Under the pieces are notes generated by a model. That model did no database searches. It was given only the letters and a program-made list of their open reading frames with translations, and was not told the origin of the DNA. From Streptomyces zinciresistens K42 (lineage in GTDB: Bacteria; Actinomycetota; Actinomycetes; Streptomycetales; Streptomycetaceae), in assembly GCF_000225525.1 (NCBI RefSeq), contig NZ_AGBF01000015.1, positions 1-64,000 on the forward strand: a stretch of 64,000 nucleotides of DNA. The letters run 5' to 3'. A program made the position numbers and the translations under genes. This document shows positions 17,271 through 26,709 of the stretch, piece after piece; within the stretch, counting starts at the first letter, position 1, and each line of letters begins with the position of its first letter.

Positions 17271-18953
17271 CTACCGCGCCCCGGACGTCTGCGGTCCGTC
17301 CGGGAGCTTCACCCCGGGCCTGAGCAGCGGAAGGGTCCGGCCGTCGGTGCCCACGACCTTCCGGTCCCCGAGCGGCTCCTCCAGCCGCACGGTCTTGCGG
17401 AACACCTTGGCGATCATGATGCAGACCTTCTCCGGTCGCGTGGTCTCCGTCACCCGCACCGTCACCCGGCCGCCGTCCTCGGCCGCCGTGACCTTGTAGT
17501 CCGCGCAGACGCCGCCCGTGAAGGCGACCGTCAGCTCCGAGCCGTCGACCGTGTAGCCGTCCACCGTCACGTTCCGGGTGACCGGTGCCGGCTCGTCCTT
17601 CGGCCCCGACGGACGCGGGGCCGGCTCCTCGCCCGGCGCCGCCGGAGCCAGGAACGCGGGATCGACCGCCGGGTGGGTCACCGTGACGGCGGACGCGTCC
17701 GCGCCCCGCACCGCGAACAGCCAGGACGGCACCAGCGCCTGGCGTCCGTCCACGGTCCGCGCGGCCAGTCCGAACACCGCCTTCTCCACCGTCACGGTGT
17801 CCTTGCCGGTGCCCCGCGCCGACGGCCGCGCGCTCCCCGGCGCCCCCGTGCCGCACTCCGTCCCCGGGCTCCGGTCCAGCGGGACCGCGCTCGCGCAGCC
17901 GCCGACGCCGGTCCGCCCGGTGGCCTCCGGCGCCCGGTTCAGCAGGGCGAGCGTCTTGCGCGCGCTCAGCACCGGGTAGCCGTCGCCCTTCACCGGTGCC
18001 TTCAGCCGGCCGCTGCCGGCCACCACGTCACCCCGCCCGTCCACCGTCACGCCGGTGCTCCAGCCGTAGGTGGGCAGCCCGCCCACCACCGGGTCGGCGT
18101 TGACGACCCGCCGGGCGCCCACGACCTGGCTCGCGTCCAGCCGCGCATCGCCCTGGCCCACCGCCCTCAGCACCGGCCCGGCCGCCTTCTTCGCGGCCTC
18201 CTCGCTCACCGGCTCGCCCGAGGGACCGCCCGGCCCCTTCGCGCACACGGTCGTGCCGCGGCAGTCGTCGGCCCCGGGGGCGTACCGGGAGAACGTCCAG
18301 TCCGCGGGCGCCGTCCGGGTCACCTGGAGGGTGGGTCCCGCGCCGTCCTTCGCCCCCACCCGCCAGCTCTGCCCCCGCGCCACCGGTGTGCCGTCCACCC
18401 CGAGCGCCTCCGCGAGGCGCGCCACCTCGGCCGCGCCCACCTCACCGGAGGCCCGGTACACCGGCGCCGATCCGGGGCCCTCCGGCAGCTTCCCGGCGGC
18501 CCGGTAGAGCACGCCGTACGGGTTCGGCTCCCCGGGCGCGACGCCCCGCGTGCCGCCGCCGTCCGCGCCGGAGCCGTCGAGCCGCAGCGGCGGGGGAGTG
18601 CCGTCCCCGCGCGCCCCCGCGGACGTACCGGCGTCCGGGCCTCCCGTCAGGTCCGCGGCGAGGTAGGCCCCGCCGCCCCCGGCGAGCAGCACGGCGGCGG
18701 CGACCGAGGCGATGAGCACGGGTGAACGGCGCCGCGACGGAACGGCGTCGCCGCCCTCACCGGGCCCGGCTGGCTCCCCTGGGGCGACCGGCCCGGCGGA
18801 CTCCCCGGAGCCGGCCCCGGCGGTGTCGGGCCCCCCGGGCCCGGCCGTGTCCGGCCCTCCGGCCCCGGCGGTGTCCTGCTGCTCGCGGGCGTCCCGCTCC
18901 TCGGCGGAGCCGTCGGCGCCCGTGTCGTCGTTCTCGGGTCGCTCGGTGTTCAC
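17271..18953 (-). CDS. Membrane-anchored protein with large extracytoplasmic domain
   Basis: The 560-residue protein starts at a GTG with a GAAGGAG site 7 nt upstream. Residues 1-75 are an acidic, Gly/Pro/Ala-rich cytoplasmic tail with repeated GGPDTAG units. One helix at about 80-102 (SPVLIASVAAAVLLAGGGGAY) follows, and the remaining 450 residues lie outside. The outer part has cysteine pairs (DDCRGTTVCAKG and GGCASAV...TECGTG) that may form disulfides, and a PVPSWLF-like block typical of uncharacterised actinobacterial surface proteins. No enzymatic motif is seen. It converges on the Fe-S gene. Confidence 0.8.
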   Translation of the reverse strand: MNTERPENDDTGADGSAEERDAREQQDTAGAGGPDTAGPGGPDTAGAGSGESAGPVAPGEPAGPGEGGDAVPSRRRSPVLIASVAAAVLLAGGGGAYLAADLTGGPDAGTSAGARGDGTPPPLRLDGSGADGGGTRGVAPGEPNPYGVLYRAAGKLPEGPGSAPVYRASGEVGAAEVARLAEALGVDGTPVARGQSWRVGAKDGAGPTLQVTRTAPADWTFSRYAPGADDCRGTTVCAKGPGGPSGEPVSEEAAKKAAGPVLRAVGQGDARLDASQVVGARRVVNADPVVGGLPTYGWSTGVTVDGRGDVVAGSGRLKAPVKGDGYPVLSARKTLALLNRAPEATGRTGVGGCASAVPLDRSPGTECGTGAPGSARPSARGTGKDTVTVEKAVFGLAARTVDGRQALVPSWLFAVRGADASAVTVTHPAVDPAFLAPAAPGEEPAPRPSGPKDEPAPVTRNVTVDGYTVDGSELTVAFTGGVCADYKVTAAEDGGRVTVRVTETTRPEKVCIMIAKVFRKTVRLEEPLGDRKVVGTDGRTLPLLRPGVKLPDGPQTSGAR

Positions 18954-19088
18954 CGCATCGCTCCTTCGGCTGCGCATGTCCCGCGACCCTGACCCGGCCC
19001 TGTCAAAAGGCCGTCGTACGGGGTCGTGTCCCGCGTCCCCTGCACGGGGGACAGCGATGGGACGCGGCGGGAGAGCGCACGGTTCCCC

Positions 19089-19127
19089 ACGACGCGCCGA
19101 CCGCGCCGAACGACGCGCCGACCGCGC
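19089..19127. repeat. Two 18-bp direct repeats, period 21
   Basis: ACGACGCGCCGACCGCGC occurs at 19089-19106 and 19110-19127 in the non-coding gap behind a small minus-strand gene. No function is evident. Confidence 0.6.
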
Positions 19128-19186
19128 GCCGCGGAACCCGGGCGGCCCCGAACCCGGTCGGCCCGGAACCCGGCCGGTCGGGCGCG

Positions 19187-19396
19187 TCAGTCGCCGTAGT
19201 CCGGCATGGCGTCCACGAGCCGCGCCGACGTCGGCGGGACCGTCACGCCGTGGATGCGCGAGGGGGAGACCGGACGGGAGTGCGCCCGGTCGGGGACGGA
19301 CCAGTGCGGCACCATCCGCGCGCAGTCGCCGAGCAGCGACGCCAGGTCGGCCTCCGGATCGGCCGGGGCGGGCGCGCGGACCTCGAATTTCGTCAT
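19187..19396 (-). CDS. Small hypothetical protein (69 aa)
   Basis: MTKFEVRAPAPADPEADLAS opens a 69-residue product with a clear G/C third-position bias and no membrane segment. It ends PPTSARLVDAMPDYGD. No Shine-Dalgarno sequence is obvious before the ATG, and no family is recognised. It diverges from the sugar kinase gene, and the 130-bp gap between them is AT-rich around 19430-19450, consistent with promoters for both. Confidence 0.6.
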   Translation of the reverse strand: MTKFEVRAPAPADPEADLASLLGDCARMVPHWSVPDRAHSRPVSPSRIHGVTVPPTSARLVDAMPDYGD

Positions 19397-19526
19397 AGCG
19401 GCACCGTAGGCACGCTCGGCCTCGCGAAGAAAGATCTACTATCGGGTAGTTTCCACTGCTTCAGAGTCCCGGTCGCGAACGGTAGCGTGGACTGTCAATC
19501 CCACCTCCCCGCAGGAGACCTCAGCC

Positions 19527-20501
19527 GTGCGCATCGCAGTCACCGGCTCCATCGCCACCGACCACCTCATGACCTTCCCCGGCCGTTTCGCCGACCAGTT
19601 CGTCGCGGACCAGCTGCACACGGTCTCGCTGTCGTTCCTGGTCGACAACCTCGACGTACGCCGGGGCGGAGTGGGCGCGAACATCGCCTTCGGCATGGGC
19701 CAGCTGGGCACGAACCCGGTCCTCGTCGGCGCCGCGGGCTTCGACTTCGACGAGTACCGGGCCTGGCTGGACCGGCACGGCGTCGACACCGAGTCCGTCC
19801 GCATCTCCGAGACCCTGCACACCGCCCGCTTCGTCTGCACCACCGACGCCGACCACAACCAGATCGGCTCCTTCTACACCGGTGCGATGAGCGAGGCCCG
19901 CCTGATCGAGCTGAAGACCGTCGCGGACCGCGTCGGCGGCCTCGACCTGGTCCTCATCGGCGCCGACGACCCCGAGGGGATGCTCCGCCACACCGAGGAG
20001 TGCCGCACGCGCGCCATCCCCTTCGCCGCCGACTTCTCCCAGCAGATCGCCCGCATGGACGGCGACGAGATCCGCACCCTGCTGGACGGCGCGACGTACC
20101 TCTTCTCCAACGAGTACGAGAAGGGCCTCATCGAGTCCAAGACCGGCTGGACGGACGAGGAGATCCTCGCCCGGGTCGGCCACCGCGTCACGACCCTCGG
20201 CGCCCGCGGCGTGCGCATCGAGCGCACCGGCGCCGACCCGATCGAGGTCGGCTGCGCCGAGGAGGAGCGCAAGGCCGACCCCACCGGCGTCGGCGACGCC
20301 TTCCGGGCCGGCTTCCTGTCCGGACTGGTCTGGGGCGTCTCCCTGGAGCGCGCCGCCCAGGTCGGCTGCATGCTCGCGACCCTCGTCATCGAGACCGTCG
20401 GCACCCAGGAGTACCAGCTGCGCCGGGCCCACTTCATGGACCGCTTCACCAAGGCGTACGGCCATGACGCCGCCGCCGAGGTCCGCGTCCACCTCGGCTG
20501 A
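19527..20501 (+). CDS. adoK: PfkB-family carbohydrate kinase, adenosine-kinase-like
   Basis: This 324-residue kinase has the PfkB substrate block RRGGVGANIAFGMGQLG (residues 45-61) and the second signature DPTGVGDAFRAGF, where Asp257 is the catalytic base. The family includes ribokinase and adenosine kinase. The sequence and position (next to ctaC and an IscA-like gene) correspond to mycobacterial AdoK, so phosphorylation of adenosine is the best guess, but the substrate cannot be read from sequence alone. The GTG at 19527 follows a GCAGGAGACC site. Confidence 0.82.
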   Translation: MRIAVTGSIATDHLMTFPGRFADQFVADQLHTVSLSFLVDNLDVRRGGVGANIAFGMGQLGTNPVLVGAAGFDFDEYRAWLDRHGVDTESVRISETLHTARFVCTTDADHNQIGSFYTGAMSEARLIELKTVADRVGGLDLVLIGADDPEGMLRHTEECRTRAIPFAADFSQQIARMDGDEIRTLLDGATYLFSNEYEKGLIESKTGWTDEEILARVGHRVTTLGARGVRIERTGADPIEVGCAEEERKADPTGVGDAFRAGFLSGLVWGVSLERAAQVGCMLATLVIETVGTQEYQLRRAHFMDRFTKAYGHDAAAEVRVHLG

Positions 20502-20506
20502 GCGGG

Positions 20507-20524
20507 CGCCCCGCGCGCGGGGCG
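20507..20524. terminator. Short hairpin between convergent genes
   Basis: CGCCCCG / CGGGGCG (7 bp, loop CGCG) fills the 23-bp gap between the sugar kinase and the desulfurase fusion. It probably acts as a bidirectional terminator. Confidence 0.55.
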
Positions 20525-21901
20525 TCAGCCGAGCCGGCGGACCAGGTGGGCCGTCCCCCGTTCCGCCGGCTCCTCGCCCACGTACTCCTGGCCCCGCATC
20601 TCGCACCACGCCGGGATGTCCAGCCGGGCCGCCTCGTCGTCCGACAGCACCCGCACCAGACCGCCCACCGGTACGTCCCCGATGACCCTGGCCAGCTCGA
20701 TGACGGGGATCGGGCACCGCTTGCCGAGCGAGTCCACCACCAGCACGTCGTCCCGGACGGCCGCCCGCGGCTCCGGCGCCCCGAGCGTGCGCCGCACCGC
20801 CGCCACCGCGCCCGGCAGGGCCCCGAGGAACCGCTCGACATCCTCCTCGGCCGCCCCGAACGGCAGCGACACCCGCACGTTCCCCTCGCTCAGCACGCCC
20901 ATCGCCTTCAGCACATGGCTGGGCGTCAGCGTGCTGCTCGTGCACGAGGACCCCGAGGAGACCGAGAACCCGGCCCGGTCCAGCTCGTGCAGCAGGCTCT
21001 CCCCGTCGACATAGAGACAGGAGAAGGTGACGATCCCCGGCAGCCGCCGCCGCGGATCCCCGACCACTTCCACGTCCGCCACCTCCCGCGGCACCCGCGC
21101 CCGGATCCGCTCCGTCAACTCCCGCAGCCGTACGGCCTCTTGGGCCGCCTCCGCGCGCACGGCCCGCAGCGAGGCCGCGGCCGCGACGATCGCCGGGACG
21201 TTCTCGAAGCCGGCCGCCCGCCCCGACTCCCGCTCGTCCGCGGGCCCTTGGGCCGCGAACCGCACCCCCTTGCGCACCACCAGCAGACCGACCCCCGGGG
21301 GCCCGCCCCACTTGTGGGCGCTGCCGGTCAGCACCGACCAGCCGCCCTCGACGCGGCCCCACCCGAGCGACTGGGCCGCGTCCACCAGCAGCGGCACCCC
21401 GGCCGCCCGGCACACGTCGGCCACCTCGGCCACCGGCTGCTCCGTGCCCACCTCGTGGTTGGCCGACTGCAGACAGGCGAGCGCGGTGTCCGGCCGCAGG
21501 GCGTCCCCGTACCCGGCCGCGTCCACCGACCCCCCGCGGTCCACCGTCACCTGAGTGACCGTCCCGCCCGCCGCCTCGTGCGCATCAGCCGAATGGAGCA
21601 CAGAGGAGTGTTCGACGGCGGACACGATCAGGTGACGTCCGACCCGGCGGCGACCCGCCAACACGCCCGCGGCACCCGCGTGCACGGCCCGGGTCCCCGA
21701 CGAGGTGAAGACCAGCTCGTCCGCCCGGCATCCCACGGCCTCGGCGGCCGCCTCCCGCGCCGCGTCCAGCAGCATCCGGGCACGCCGCCCCTCCCGGTAC
21801 AGCCGGGCGGGATCGGCCCAGCCCTCGTCGAGGGAGGCCAGCAGCGCCTGCCGGGCGACGGGATGCAGCGGAGCACTGGATGCAGCGTCGAAGTAGCCCA
21901 C
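20525..21901 (-). CDS. Cysteine desulfurase fused to a C-terminal TusA sulfur carrier
   Basis: Residues 1-375 are a class V, NifS/IscS-like PLP enzyme: Lys197 binds PLP (GSAHKWGGPPGVG) and Cys320 (SVSSGSSCTSSTLTPSHVL) is the persulfide cysteine. Residues 385-458 are a TusA/SirA domain with the CPxP motif (RCPIPVIELA, Cys396). The single chain could therefore take sulfur from cysteine and pass it directly to its own carrier domain for thiolation reactions. The 458-residue length equals the sum of both parts. The desulfurase has the long active-site loop (group I type). Acceptor pathway unknown. The start is the ATG at 21901. Confidence 0.92.
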   Translation of the reverse strand: MGYFDAASSAPLHPVARQALLASLDEGWADPARLYREGRRARMLLDAAREAAAEAVGCRADELVFTSSGTRAVHAGAAGVLAGRRRVGRHLIVSAVEHSSVLHSADAHEAAGGTVTQVTVDRGGSVDAAGYGDALRPDTALACLQSANHEVGTEQPVAEVADVCRAAGVPLLVDAAQSLGWGRVEGGWSVLTGSAHKWGGPPGVGLLVVRKGVRFAAQGPADERESGRAAGFENVPAIVAAAASLRAVRAEAAQEAVRLRELTERIRARVPREVADVEVVGDPRRRLPGIVTFSCLYVDGESLLHELDRAGFSVSSGSSCTSSTLTPSHVLKAMGVLSEGNVRVSLPFGAAEEDVERFLGALPGAVAAVRRTLGAPEPRAAVRDDVLVVDSLGKRCPIPVIELARVIGDVPVGGLVRVLSDDEAARLDIPAWCEMRGQEYVGEEPAERGTAHLVRRLG

Positions 21902-22052
21902 ACGGCAACGCTAATCGCCCCCGCGCCGCCATGCCGCCGAAGGGGTGCGCTCCGGGGCGCGACGGGCCCGAACGAGGCCCCCGCCGCCAAACAAGCGAAC
22001 CACCCCGCCCGCTAGGCACCCCTCCCCGCGAACCCCCGGAAGGCGTCGGCTA

Positions 22053-22081
22053 GGGTTTGGTCCGCATAAACATCCAAACCC
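22053..22081 (+). promoter_or_regulatory. Inverted repeat GGGTTTGG-N13-CCAAACCC upstream of ctaC
   Basis: A perfect 8-bp inverted repeat with a 13-bp spacer (TCCGCATAAACAT) lies 86 bp before the ctaC start, in the only AT-rich part of this gap. Centre-to-centre spacing of the half sites is 21 bp, two helical turns, as for a dimeric regulator. No consensus is recognised. Confidence 0.55.
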
Positions 22082-22166
22082 CTGCCCGACGAGGGGCGGC
22101 GACCGACCAGCGAGAAGGCCAGGCCGCAGCCGACCCGCGCGGGCGAGACTCTCGGGAAGGCGCTAC

Positions 22167-23132
22167 GTGAGTCCCAACGGCTCCGACCGCTCGCCGCGGC
22201 GCCCGATGCGGCGGAAGCTGCTGCAGGCAATGACCGCGGGCCTGGTCCTGGCGACAGCCACCGGTTGCTCGTACAACTGGGAAGACTTCCCCCGCCTTGG
22301 TATGCCCACCCCGACCACGGAAGAGGCTCCGATCATCCTCTCCCTGTGGCAGGGGTCGTGGGCGGCTGCGCTCGCCGTCGGCGTGCTGGTGTGGGGTCTG
22401 ATCCTGTGGAGCACCATGTTCCACCGGCGCAGCCGCACCAAGGTCGAAGTCCCCCCGCAGACCCGGTACAACATGCCCATCGAGGCGCTGTACACCGTGG
22501 TCCCGCTCATCATCGTCTCGGTGCTGTTCTACTTCACGGCCCGTGACGAGTCCAAGCTCCTCAGCCTCAAGGACAAGCCCGACGTCACCGTCAACGTCGT
22601 CGGCTTCCAGTGGAGCTGGTGCTTCAACATGGTGGCCGACGTCGAAGGTTCGACCGGCGACGCGAAGACCGCCAAGGAACTGGACGCCGTACCGGACAAG
22701 TACCGCAAGGACTTCCCGGCCAACGCCGGAGGCGTCTACGACTGCGGTACGCCGGGAACGCGCAACCCGCAGAACGGCAACCCGGGACCGACCCTGTGGC
22801 TGCCCGAGGGCAAGACGGTCCGCTTCGTCCTCACCTCACGCGACGTCATCCACTCCTTCTGGGTGGTGCCGTTCCTGATGAAGCAGGACGTGATCCCGGG
22901 CAAGACCAACGCCTTCGAGGTGACCCCCAACCGGCAGGGCACCTTCATGGGCAAGTGCGCCGAGCTGTGCGGCGTCGACCACTCCCGGATGCTTTTCAAC
23001 GTGAAGGTCGTCTCCCCCGAGCGCTACGCCCAGCACCTCAAGGACCTCGCGAAGAAGGGGCAGACCGGTTACGTTCCCGCCGGCATCGCGCAGACGAGCC
23101 ACGAGAAGAACCGGGAGACGAACAACCTGTGA
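22167..23132 (+). CDS. ctaC: Cytochrome c oxidase subunit II
   Basis: CtaC takes electrons from cytochrome c at its binuclear CuA centre. The 321-residue protein begins at a GTG with GGAAGG upstream. A lipoprotein-type signal ends ATGCS (Cys34). Helices at about 62-84 and 105-123 follow, and then an extracytoplasmic cupredoxin domain with CuA ligands His229 (DVIHSFW), Cys264 and Cys268 (CAELCGVDH), His272 and Met275. An insertion at about 158-205 with an extra Cys193 is typical of actinobacteria. It overlaps ctaD by 4 bp (GTGA). Confidence 0.97.
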   Translation: MSPNGSDRSPRRPMRRKLLQAMTAGLVLATATGCSYNWEDFPRLGMPTPTTEEAPIILSLWQGSWAAALAVGVLVWGLILWSTMFHRRSRTKVEVPPQTRYNMPIEALYTVVPLIIVSVLFYFTARDESKLLSLKDKPDVTVNVVGFQWSWCFNMVADVEGSTGDAKTAKELDAVPDKYRKDFPANAGGVYDCGTPGTRNPQNGNPGPTLWLPEGKTVRFVLTSRDVIHSFWVVPFLMKQDVIPGKTNAFEVTPNRQGTFMGKCAELCGVDHSRMLFNVKVVSPERYAQHLKDLAKKGQTGYVPAGIAQTSHEKNRETNNL

Positions 23133-24865
23133 GCATCCTCAATGAACCCCAGGGTGCCGCGGCAGCCGAGGACTCGTACGAGAACGAGCTGCCGGTCCGG
23201 CGCAGGAAACCCGGCAATGTCGTGGTCAAGTGGCTCACCACCACCGACCACAAGACGATCGGGACGCTGTACCTCGTCACGTCGTTCGCGTTCTTCGTGA
23301 TCGGTGGTGTGCTGGCGCTGTTCATGCGTGCCGAGCTCGCCCGGCCGGGCACGCAGATCATGTCGAACGAGCAGTTCAACCAGGCGTTCACGATGCACGG
23401 CACGATCATGCTGCTGATGTTCGCGACGCCGCTGTTCGCGGGCTTCGCGAACTGGATCATGCCGCTCCAGATCGGCGCGCCCGACGTGGCGTTCCCGCGG
23501 CTGAACATGTTCGCCTACTGGCTGTACCTGTTCGGCTCGCTCATCGCCGTTGGCGGCTTCCTCACCCCCAACGGCGCGGCCGACTTCGGCTGGTTCGCCT
23601 ACTCCCCGCTCTCGGACGCCGTCCGCAGTCCGGGCGTCGGCGCCGACATGTGGATCATGGGCCTGGCCTTCTCCGGCTTCGGCACCATTCTCGGCTCCGT
23701 CAACTTCATCACCACCATCATCTGCATGCGCGCCCCCGGCATGACCATGTTCCGCATGCCGATCTTCGTGTGGAACGTGCTGCTGACCGCCGTCCTGGTC
23801 CTGCTCGCCTTCCCGGTCCTCGCGGCAGCGCTGTTCGCCCTGGAGGCGGACCGCAAGTTCGGCGCGCAGATCTTCAACCCCGCCAACGGCGGCGCACTGC
23901 TCTGGCAACACCTCTTCTGGTTCTTCGGCCATCCAGAGGTGTACATCATCGCCCTGCCGTTCTTCGGCATCATCTCCGAGGTCATCCCGGTCTTCTCCCG
24001 CAAGCCGATGTTCGGCTACATGGGCCTGATCGCCGCGACCATCGCCATCGCCGGCCTCTCCGTGACCGTGTGGGCCCACCACATGTACGTCACCGGCGGA
24101 GTCCTCCTGCCGTTCTTCTCCTTCATGACGTTCCTCATCGCCGTCCCCACCGGCGTGAAGTTCTTCAACTGGATCGGCACGATGTGGAAGGGCTCGCTGT
24201 CCTTCGAGACACCGATGCTGTGGGCCACCGGCTTCCTGATCACCTTCACCTTCGGTGGTCTGACGGGCGTCATCCTCGCGTCGCCGCCGATGGACTTCCA
24301 GGTCTCCGACTCGTACTTCGTGGTCGCGCACTTCCACTACGTCGTCTTCGGCACGGTGGTGTTCGCGATGTTCTCCGGCTTCCACTTCTGGTGGCCGAAG
24401 TTCACCGGAAAGATGCTCGACGAGCGCCTGGGCAAGATGACGTTCTGGACGCTGTTCATCGGCTTCCACGGCACCTTCCTGGTCCAGCACTGGCTGGGCG
24501 CGGAGGGCATGCCGCGCCGGTACGCCGACTATCTGGCGGCCGACGGCTTCACCGCCCTGAACACGATCTCGACGATCAGCTCGTTCGTGCTCGGCGCCTC
24601 GCTGCTGCCGTTCTTCTACAACGTCTGGAAGACGGCGAAGTACGGCAAGAAGGTCGAGGTCGACGACCCGTGGGGCTACGGCCGCTCGCTGGAGTGGGCG
24701 ACCTCCTGCCCGCCCCCGCGGCACAACTTCCTCACCCTGCCGCGTATCCGCTCCGAATCCCCGGCCTTCGACCTGCACCACCCTGAGATCGCCGCGATCG
24801 ACCAGCTTGAGAACGCCCCTCACGGTGACAAGGCCGTCGCTGGTGCCAAGGAGGCCGGCAAGTGA
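23129..24865 (+). CDS. ctaD: Cytochrome c oxidase subunit I
   Basis: This 578-residue subunit contains haem a and the haem a3-CuB site, and reduces O2 while pumping protons. It has twelve hydrophobic segments. The low-spin haem ligand lies in [12 protein letters not shown]; the CuB ligands lie in [15 protein letters not shown] and WAHHMYVTG; and [15 protein letters not shown] carries the distal histidines. The GTG start overlaps the ctaC stop, so the two are translationally coupled. A charged N-terminal extension of about 35 residues precedes [13 protein letters not shown]. Confidence 0.97.
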   Translation: MSILNEPQGAAAAEDSYENELPVRRRKPGNVVVKWLTTTDHKTIGTLYLVTSFAFFVIGGVLALFMRAELARPGTQIMSNEQFNQAFTMHGTIMLLMFATPLFAGFANWIMPLQIGAPDVAFPRLNMFAYWLYLFGSLIAVGGFLTPNGAADFGWFAYSPLSDAVRSPGVGADMWIMGLAFSGFGTILGSVNFITTIICMRAPGMTMFRMPIFVWNVLLTAVLVLLAFPVLAAALFALEADRKFGAQIFNPANGGALLWQHLFWFFGHPEVYIIALPFFGIISEVIPVFSRKPMFGYMGLIAATIAIAGLSVTVWAHHMYVTGGVLLPFFSFMTFLIAVPTGVKFFNWIGTMWKGSLSFETPMLWATGFLITFTFGGLTGVILASPPMDFQVSDSYFVVAHFHYVVFGTVVFAMFSGFHFWWPKFTGKMLDERLGKMTFWTLFIGFHGTFLVQHWLGAEGMPRRYADYLAADGFTALNTISTISSFVLGASLLPFFYNVWKTAKYGKKVEVDDPWGYGRSLEWATSCPPPRHNFLTLPRIRSESPAFDLHHPEIAAIDQLENAPHGDKAVAGAKEAGK

Positions 24866-25260
24866 AGATCCAGGGCAGGATGTTCATGTGGCTGGGAGTC
24901 TTCATCCTGGTCATGGCGATCGTCTACGGCGTGTGGTCCAAGGAGCCGGTCGGCACGACCGCCCTCTTCCTGGCCTTCGGGCTGTCCGTGATGATCGGCT
25001 TCTACCTGGGCTTCACCGCCCGCCGGCTCGACGCGGGCGCCCAGGACGACAAGGACGCCGACGTCGCGGACGAGGCCGGCGAGGTCGGGTTCTTCAGCCC
25101 GCACAGCTGGCAGCCGCTCTCCCTGGCGATCGGCGGCGCGCTCGCCTTCCTGTCGATCGCGATCGGCTGGTGGCTGCTGTACTTCTCCATGCCGGTGATC
25201 CTGATCGGCATCTGGGGCTGGGTCTTCGAGTACTACCGCGGTGAGAACCGCACCCAGTAG
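24862..25260 (+). CDS. ctaF: Actinobacterial cytochrome c oxidase subunit IV
   Basis: The 132-residue protein has four helices in two pairs (about residues 7-24, 33-52, 87-106 and 108-123) separated by an acidic loop ([15 protein letters not shown]). This is the small accessory subunit specific to actinobacterial aa3 oxidases. Its GTG overlaps the ctaD stop by 4 bp. A terminator follows after 15 bp, closing the ctaCDF operon. Confidence 0.94.
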   Translation: MKIQGRMFMWLGVFILVMAIVYGVWSKEPVGTTALFLAFGLSVMIGFYLGFTARRLDAGAQDDKDADVADEAGEVGFFSPHSWQPLSLAIGGALAFLSIAIGWWLLYFSMPVILIGIWGWVFEYYRGENRTQ

Positions 25261-25275
25261 CACGAGCCGAGCCCA

Positions 25276-25315
25276 CGGGAGCCCGGACACTCCGTCAGGA
25301 GGGTCCGGGCTCCCG
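25276..25315 (+). terminator. Terminator of ctaCDF
   Basis: CGGGAGCCCGGAC pairs perfectly with GTCCGGGCTCCCG (13 bp, 14-nt loop) and is followed by CGTTT, a short T run unusual for this genome. Confidence 0.85.
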
Positions 25316-25390
25316 CGTTTGCCGCAACGAACTTCACCCGTACGAGTCACCCGACGCGCCGCCGCCGACCCGGCTTCCTAGCGTGAGGCC

Positions 25391-26653
25391 ATGAGCCAAA
25401 CACCGCGCACGCGCACCGTCATAGGCTGCACGCTCCTGCTGGCCGCGCTCGGCGCGACCGCCTCCGGGTGCAGCAGCGACGGCAACCCGCTGTCCTCCGA
25501 CCCGTACGACGCGGCGGACCAGATCGCCTTCAACGGCCCCAGGGACGAGGGCACGAAGGCGGACCCGGACAAGCCGCTGGTGATCACCGCGGAGAAGTCG
25601 GACGGCCGGATCACGGACGTCACCGCCAAGGACGCCACAGGACGCTTCGTGGCGGGCGAACTCTCCGCCGACGGCACCCGTTGGCACAGCACCTCCCCGC
25701 TCGCCGCCAACGCCCGCTACACGGTGCGCGTGAGCACGGAGGACGAGGACGGCGCCCCCGGCCGCAAGGTCCTCGCCTTCGACACCAGCAGGCCCACCTC
25801 CAAGAAGCCGCTCACGGTGACCTTCGGCCCCAAGGCGGGCAAGTACGGCGTGGGCCAGCCCGTCACGGCGGAACTCAGCCGTCCGGTCAAGGACAAGAAG
25901 CAGCGCGCGATCGTCGAACGGGGCCTCAGGGTCACCTCGACCCCCGCCGTCCAGGGCACCTGGTACTGGGTGGACGACAAGCAGCTGCACTTCCGCCCCA
26001 AGGAGTACTGGCCGACGGGCGCCACCATCCGGGTCCGCAGCGACCTGGAGGGCGTACGGATCAGCGACCGCATGCGGGGTGGCAGGGCCAAGCCGCTCAC
26101 CCTCACCACCGGCGACAAGGTCGTCGCGGTCACCGACGCCTCCGCCCACCAGCTGACGCTCTACCGCAACGGCGAGGAGGTCAGGTCCGTGCCGGTCACC
26201 ACCGGCAAGACCGGCTTCGAGACCCGCAACGGCGTCAAGGTCGTGCTGGGCAAGGAGTACTTCGTACGTATGCGCAGTACCAGCATCGGGATAGCCGCGG
26301 GCTCCTCGGAGTCCTACGACCTGCCCGTCTACTACGCCACCCGGGTGACCTGGAGCGGTGAATACGTCCACGCCGCCCCCTGGTCGGTGGGCTCGCAGGG
26401 CGCCGCCAACGTCAGCCACGGCTGCGTCGGGATGAGCACCGCCAACGCCCAGTGGTTCTTCGACACCGTCCGGGAGGGCGACGTCGTCAAGGTCGTCAAC
26501 TCCGAGGGCGACACGATGGATCCGTTCGGCAACGGCTTCGGCGACTGGAACCTGTCCTGGAAGAAGTGGCGCGAGGGCAGCGCCCTGGTGGCCGGCACCC
26601 CGGACGGCCCCGGCCCGGCGGAACGCGCGAGGCTGCGGCCGCAGAACGTGTGA
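25391..26653 (+). CDS. L,D-transpeptidase lipoprotein
   Basis: This 420-residue enzyme should form 3-3 peptidoglycan cross-links or attach envelope components. A signal peptide ends in ATASGC (lipobox Cys27). Two Ig-like domains (about 60-140 and 150-230, with the LTVTFGPKAGKYGVGQP block) precede a YkuD catalytic domain at about 240-370, whose active site is SHGCVGMS (His343, Cys345). A C-terminal extension resembles mycobacterial LdtMt2-type proteins. It stands alone with terminators on both sides, between two respiratory operons. Confidence 0.93.
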   Translation: MSQTPRTRTVIGCTLLLAALGATASGCSSDGNPLSSDPYDAADQIAFNGPRDEGTKADPDKPLVITAEKSDGRITDVTAKDATGRFVAGELSADGTRWHSTSPLAANARYTVRVSTEDEDGAPGRKVLAFDTSRPTSKKPLTVTFGPKAGKYGVGQPVTAELSRPVKDKKQRAIVERGLRVTSTPAVQGTWYWVDDKQLHFRPKEYWPTGATIRVRSDLEGVRISDRMRGGRAKPLTLTTGDKVVAVTDASAHQLTLYRNGEEVRSVPVTTGKTGFETRNGVKVVLGKEYFVRMRSTSIGIAAGSSESYDLPVYYATRVTWSGEYVHAAPWSVGSQGAANVSHGCVGMSTANAQWFFDTVREGDVVKVVNSEGDTMDPFGNGFGDWNLSWKKWREGSALVAGTPDGPGPAERARLRPQNV

Positions 26654-26655
26654 AA

Positions 26656-26680
26656 GCCCCCGGGACGGTGTCCCGGGGGC
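26656..26680 (+). terminator. Terminator of the L,D-transpeptidase gene
   Basis: GCCCCCGGGAC and GTCCCGGGGGC form a perfect 11-bp stem with a 3-nt loop, 2 bp after the stop codon; it also faces the end of the convergent receiver gene. Confidence 0.85.
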
Positions 26681-26709
26681 GAGGAGCAGCTCCGGTGCTC
26701 AGTGCCGCA

